This document shows positions 61,227-64,000 of a stretch of DNA of 64,000 bases, piece by piece (the first letter of the stretch is position 1; each line of letters starts with the position of its first letter). Source of the DNA: Ruminococcaceae bacterium BL-6 (lineage in GTDB: Bacteria; Bacillota; Clostridia; Oscillospirales; Acutalibacteraceae); NCBI GenBank assembly GCA_902810075.1, contig LR778135.1, positions 1,364,001 to 1,428,000 on the forward strand. The letters run 5' to 3'. The translations under genes were made by a program, and so were the position numbers. The notes beneath the pieces are model-generated. The model was not told the DNA's origin, did no database searches, and saw nothing but the letters and a program-made list of their open reading frames with translations.

Positions 61227-63013
61227 ACACAAAAACGAAAAAGCTGCTCCTGATGAATCTGCCGTACCTGTTTGTCGCGCTGTTCGCCACCAAGTTCGGA
61301 CAGGCGTGGCGGCTGGCCGCAGGCGCGGGCGCTTCCGGGAAACTCCTGCACCTGATGGACGGCCTTACCGCCGCGTTTTCCTCCCCGCTGCCGAGCTTCT
61401 ATCCGACTGATTTGGCTGTGGGCGTCCTTCTCGCCGCCGCGCTCCGGCTGGCGGTCTATGTCAAAGGCCGGAACGCCAAGAAATTCCGCAAAAACGTGGA
61501 ATACGGTTCGGCCCGCTGGGGCAAGGCCGAGGATATCAAACCGTACATCGACCCTGTTTTTGAAAACAACGTCATTCTCACACAGACGGAACGGCTTACC
61601 ATGAACAGCCGACCGAAAGACCCTAAGACGTCCCGGAACAAAAACGTGCTGGTCATCGGCGGCTCCGGTTCCGGCAAGACGCGGTTTTTCATCAAGCCGA
61701 ACTTGATGCAGTGCGATTCCAAGGATTACCCGACGAGCTTCGTGGTCACGGACCCGAAAGGCAGCATCGTCGTGGAGTGCGGAAATCTTCTGCGGCGCAA
61801 GGGCTACCGCATCAAAATTCTCAACACCATCAACTTCAAAAAGTCGATGCGATACAATCCCTTCGCGTACATTCATTCGGAAAAAGACATTTTGAAGCTG
61901 GTCACGGCGCTCATCGCCAACACCAAAGGGAACGGTAAATCCGGGGACGACTTCTGGGAAAAAGCCGAGACTCTCTTTTATACGGCGCTCATCGGCTACA
62001 TCCATTATGAGGCCCCGGTCGAGGAACAGAACTTCGCCACGCCCATCGAATTCATCAACGCTTCGGAGGTCCGAGAAGATGATGAGGAATTCAAAAATCC
62101 CGTGGATCTCATGTTTGAGGCGCTGGAAAAGGAAAATCCGAACCACTTCGCTGTCAGGCAATATAAAAAGTACAAGTTGGCGGCGGGCAAGACAGCAAAA
62201 TCGATCCTTATTTCCTGCGGAGCAAGAATGGCCCCCTTCGACATTCAGGAGCTTCGTGACCTGACAGCCTACGACGAGTTGGAGCTGGATACGCTGGGCG
62301 ACCGAAAAACAGCCCTGTTCATCATTATTTCTGATACTGATGACACCTTTAACTTTTTAGTTTCGATGGCCTACACGCAGCTTTTCAACCTGCTTTGCGA
62401 AAAGGCCGACGACGTGTACGGCGGGCGCTTGCCCGTTCACGTCCGGTGCCTGCTTGACGAATTTGCCAACATCGGGCAGATCCCCAAATTTGAAAAGCTG
62501 ATCGCCACCATCCGCAGCCGTGAAATCTCGGCCTGCCTTGTTTTGCAGGCGCAGAGCCAGCTCAAGGCCCTGTACAAAGACAACGCCGACACGATCATCG
62601 GCAACTGCGACAGCGCCATTTTCCTCGGCGGCAAGGAACGCACGACTTTGAAGGAACTAACCGAATCTCTTGGGAAAGAGACGATCGACACCTACAACAC
62701 CGGCGAAAGCCGGGGCCGCGAGGTTTCTCACAGCCTCAATTATCAAAAATTGGGGAAGGACCTCGCTTCGGTCGATGAGCTGTCTGTTCTTGACGGCGGC
62801 AAATGTATCCTCCAGCTTCGCGGCGTCCGGCCTTTCCTTTCGGACAAGTACGACATCACAAAGCATCCGAACTACAAGTACCTGTCCGACTATGATCCCC
62901 TCAACGCTTTCCATATTGAGAAATTTCTATCCACCAAATTAAAACCGAAACCGGATGATGTGTTCAACACGTATTCCGTTGACCTCTCCGGGGAACCGAA
63001 AGCCGCAGAATAG
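61223..63013 (+). CDS. VirD4-like type IV coupling protein
   Basis: 596 residues, the ATPase linking the relaxosome to the conjugation channel. Two N-terminal membrane segments (about 10-24 and 62-82), Walker A GGSGSGKTR (146-154), DPKGSI motif and Walker B LLDEFANIGQIP (about 410-421), followed by GNCDSAIFLGG. Length and motifs indicate the TraG/VirD4 form of Tn1549-like elements. The stop codon is in a hairpin. Confidence 0.95.
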   Translation: MNTKTKKLLLMNLPYLFVALFATKFGQAWRLAAGAGASGKLLHLMDGLTAAFSSPLPSFYPTDLAVGVLLAAALRLAVYVKGRNAKKFRKNVEYGSARWGKAEDIKPYIDPVFENNVILTQTERLTMNSRPKDPKTSRNKNVLVIGGSGSGKTRFFIKPNLMQCDSKDYPTSFVVTDPKGSIVVECGNLLRRKGYRIKILNTINFKKSMRYNPFAYIHSEKDILKLVTALIANTKGNGKSGDDFWEKAETLFYTALIGYIHYEAPVEEQNFATPIEFINASEVREDDEEFKNPVDLMFEALEKENPNHFAVRQYKKYKLAAGKTAKSILISCGARMAPFDIQELRDLTAYDELELDTLGDRKTALFIIISDTDDTFNFLVSMAYTQLFNLLCEKADDVYGGRLPVHVRCLLDEFANIGQIPKFEKLIATIRSREISACLVLQAQSQLKALYKDNADTIIGNCDSAIFLGGKERTTLKELTESLGKETIDTYNTGESRGREVSHSLNYQKLGKDLASVDELSVLDGGKCILQLRGVRPFLSDKYDITKHPNYKYLSDYDPLNAFHIEKFLSTKLKPKPDDVFNTYSVDLSGEPKAAE

Positions 63014-63023
63014 CGGCTTTTTT
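62999..63023 (+). terminator. terminator overlapping the virD4 stop codon
   Basis: AAAGCCGC (62999-63006) pairs with GCGGCTTT (63013-63020), loop AGAATA, then more T residues. Confidence 0.75.
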
Positions 63024-63056
63024 CATAGATACAACTTAAAAAATGGAGGTAGTATT

Positions 63057-63272
63057 ATGAGTTTCTTTCATTCCGCAATCGGCGTTCTCCAGACCCTCGT
63101 GATCGCCCTCGGCGCGGGCCTCGCCATTTGGGGCGCAATCAACCTTCTGGAAGGTTACGGCAACGACAATCCGGGTGCAAAAAGTCAGGGCATTAAACAG
63201 CTCATGGCGGGCGGCGGCGTGGCCCTGATCGGCATTACGCTGGTTCCGCTGCTCTCCAACCTGTTCGGCTGA
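63057..63272 (+). CDS. Maff2-family small membrane protein
   Basis: 71 residues with two membrane helices (about 10-28 and 50-66), QTLVIALGAGLAIWGAINLLEGY-like start and GGGVALIGITLVPLL end. In this type of element it follows virD4 and resembles VirB2-like channel components. ATG 63057 with GGAGGTAG. Confidence 0.85.
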   Translation: MSFFHSAIGVLQTLVIALGAGLAIWGAINLLEGYGNDNPGAKSQGIKQLMAGGGVALIGITLVPLLSNLFG

Positions 63273-63290
63273 TGCCAACGCCAAAACACA

Positions 63291-63316
63291 CCGCGCCCCC
63301 ATTCACGGGGGCGCGG
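63291..63316 (+). repeat. G+C-rich hairpin between Maff2 and DUF6674-like genes
   Basis: CCGCGCCCCC (63291-63300) pairs with GGGGGCGCGG (63307-63316), loop ATTCAC; no U-run, so perhaps an RNA stability or processing site. Confidence 0.6.
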
Positions 63317-63332
63317 GAAAGGAGATGATCGT

Positions 63333-64000
63333 ATGGAAAACACGGCAACCACTGCCGCACCGCTGCTGGAAAACGAGTATGTCAAGGAGCTTTTAGCCGT
63401 CATGGAGGCCAACCGTGTGCCTGCCGTGAAGGATCTGCTTGCCGTTTTTAATCAGGTAAGCGCGATGGAACGCCAGCTCGACACTGCGGTCACGGAGCTG
63501 GCCGCGCTGCGTCGAGAACTCAGCGCGGTACAGGAACAGGCCCACCCCGTAAAAGCCACTCTGCAAAATACGGGCGCGGCTATGGAAAAAAGCATGACAG
63601 CTGTGCGTGACCGGCTGGATGCAACAAAACAGGCCGTGATCGACGGCTGCAAAAACGCTGTGGATGCTTTTTGTGAAAAAGGAATTTCCGCGCTGGACAA
63701 TATCGCCCGCTTTTTCAAGTTGCGGCCCATGCTGGAAACCATGCGCACGGAGTTGGACAAAAGCATCCGGGCTGACAGATCAGCGATGGGTAAAATTGAA
63801 ACCGCGAGCGCAGAGTACCATGAGGCCGGGCGGCACATCAAGAATATGGGCCGGACGCTGATGGGAAACGAGGCTGCTGTCGAAGCAAAGCCTATGGGAA
63901 AGCTGGCAAAGTCTTTGGAGGCTCCGTTCAAAACGGAGCTGTCCTGCCTGTCATCCATGAAGAAGAGCATGGAGAAAGCCCTTCTCCGTCTGACCGCGCT
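63333..64000 (+). CDS. DUF6674-like protein, partial (runs off window)
   Basis: 222 codons seen. It begins ENEYVKELLAVMEANRVPAV, then a coiled-coil-like stretch with VSAMERQLDTAVTELAAL, a KATLQNTGAAMEKSM segment, ISALDNIARFFKLRPML and an acidic/helical continuation. ATG 63333 follows GGAAAGGAG. It is usual next to Maff2 in Tn1549-type elements. Function unknown. Confidence 0.75.
   Translation, partial: MENTATTAAPLLENEYVKELLAVMEANRVPAVKDLLAVFNQVSAMERQLDTAVTELAALRRELSAVQEQAHPVKATLQNTGAAMEKSMTAVRDRLDATKQAVIDGCKNAVDAFCEKGISALDNIARFFKLRPMLETMRTELDKSIRADRSAMGKIETASAEYHEAGRHIKNMGRTLMGNEAAVEAKPMGKLAKSLEAPFKTELSCLSSMKKSMEKALLRLTA

Overview
The window looks like the chromosome of a Gram-positive, anaerobic member of the Clostridia, most likely an Oscillospiraceae/Ruminococcaceae-type organism. 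The evidence is the G+C-rich coding sequence with AT-rich promoters, strong AGGAGG ribosome sites and frequent TTG/GTG starts. Gene content agrees: ThyX instead of ThyA, SepF/YlmH/DivIVA division genes, a YlbF-type protein, DegV, and a Zn-ribbon/PASTA kinase-like protein. No species can be named from sequence alone.

Layout. 1-4643: a two-component system (kinase cut by the window edge), a glycosyltransferase-like protein lacking its DxD motif, and a DegV protein. 4644-5110: a hairpin-rich leader with a good sigma-A promoter and a possible pseudoknot. 5111-19391: one long co-directional block (miaB, ylbF-like, mutS, mutL, miaA, HlyD-like, yggS, sepF, ylmH-like, divIVA, lspA, rluD-like, HAD phosphatase, comEA-like) for tRNA modification, mismatch repair and division. 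19644-31726: a catabolic island: an RpiR-type regulator, an enolase-like protein with an altered active site and a glycerate 2-kinase on the minus strand, and divergently HyuA/HyuB, aldo/keto reductase, aldehyde dehydrogenase and a GltS-type symporter. Both divergent promoters have palindromes over their -10 boxes. 31893-36683: minus-strand ppx, ppk1, pfkA. 36980-50284: Zn-ribbon/pseudokinase/PASTA protein, thyX-tmk, two GNAT-fold proteins, DJ-1, 5-formyl-THF cyclo-ligase, mltG, U32 protease, a diguanylate cyclase and two FAD proteins. 50542-51357: an IS5-family element. 51629-51813: tRNA-Gln(CTG) and tRNA-Pro(CGG).

51864 to the right edge: an integrative conjugative element. It begins with a large serine recombinase lacking its catalytic N-terminus, then parA/parB, three exported proteins (two sharing a C-terminal domain), a replication-initiator-like gene split by a second IS5-family element, small accessory genes, PcfB, VirD4, a Maff2-type membrane protein and a partial DUF6674-like gene. 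The missing recombinase domain and the split rep-like gene suggest this copy may no longer move on its own.

Most promising leads: the enolase-like/hydantoinase-like catabolic island and its putative RpiR operators, the exported cargo of the mobile element, the triple-defective PASTA pseudokinase, and the structured leader of miaB.
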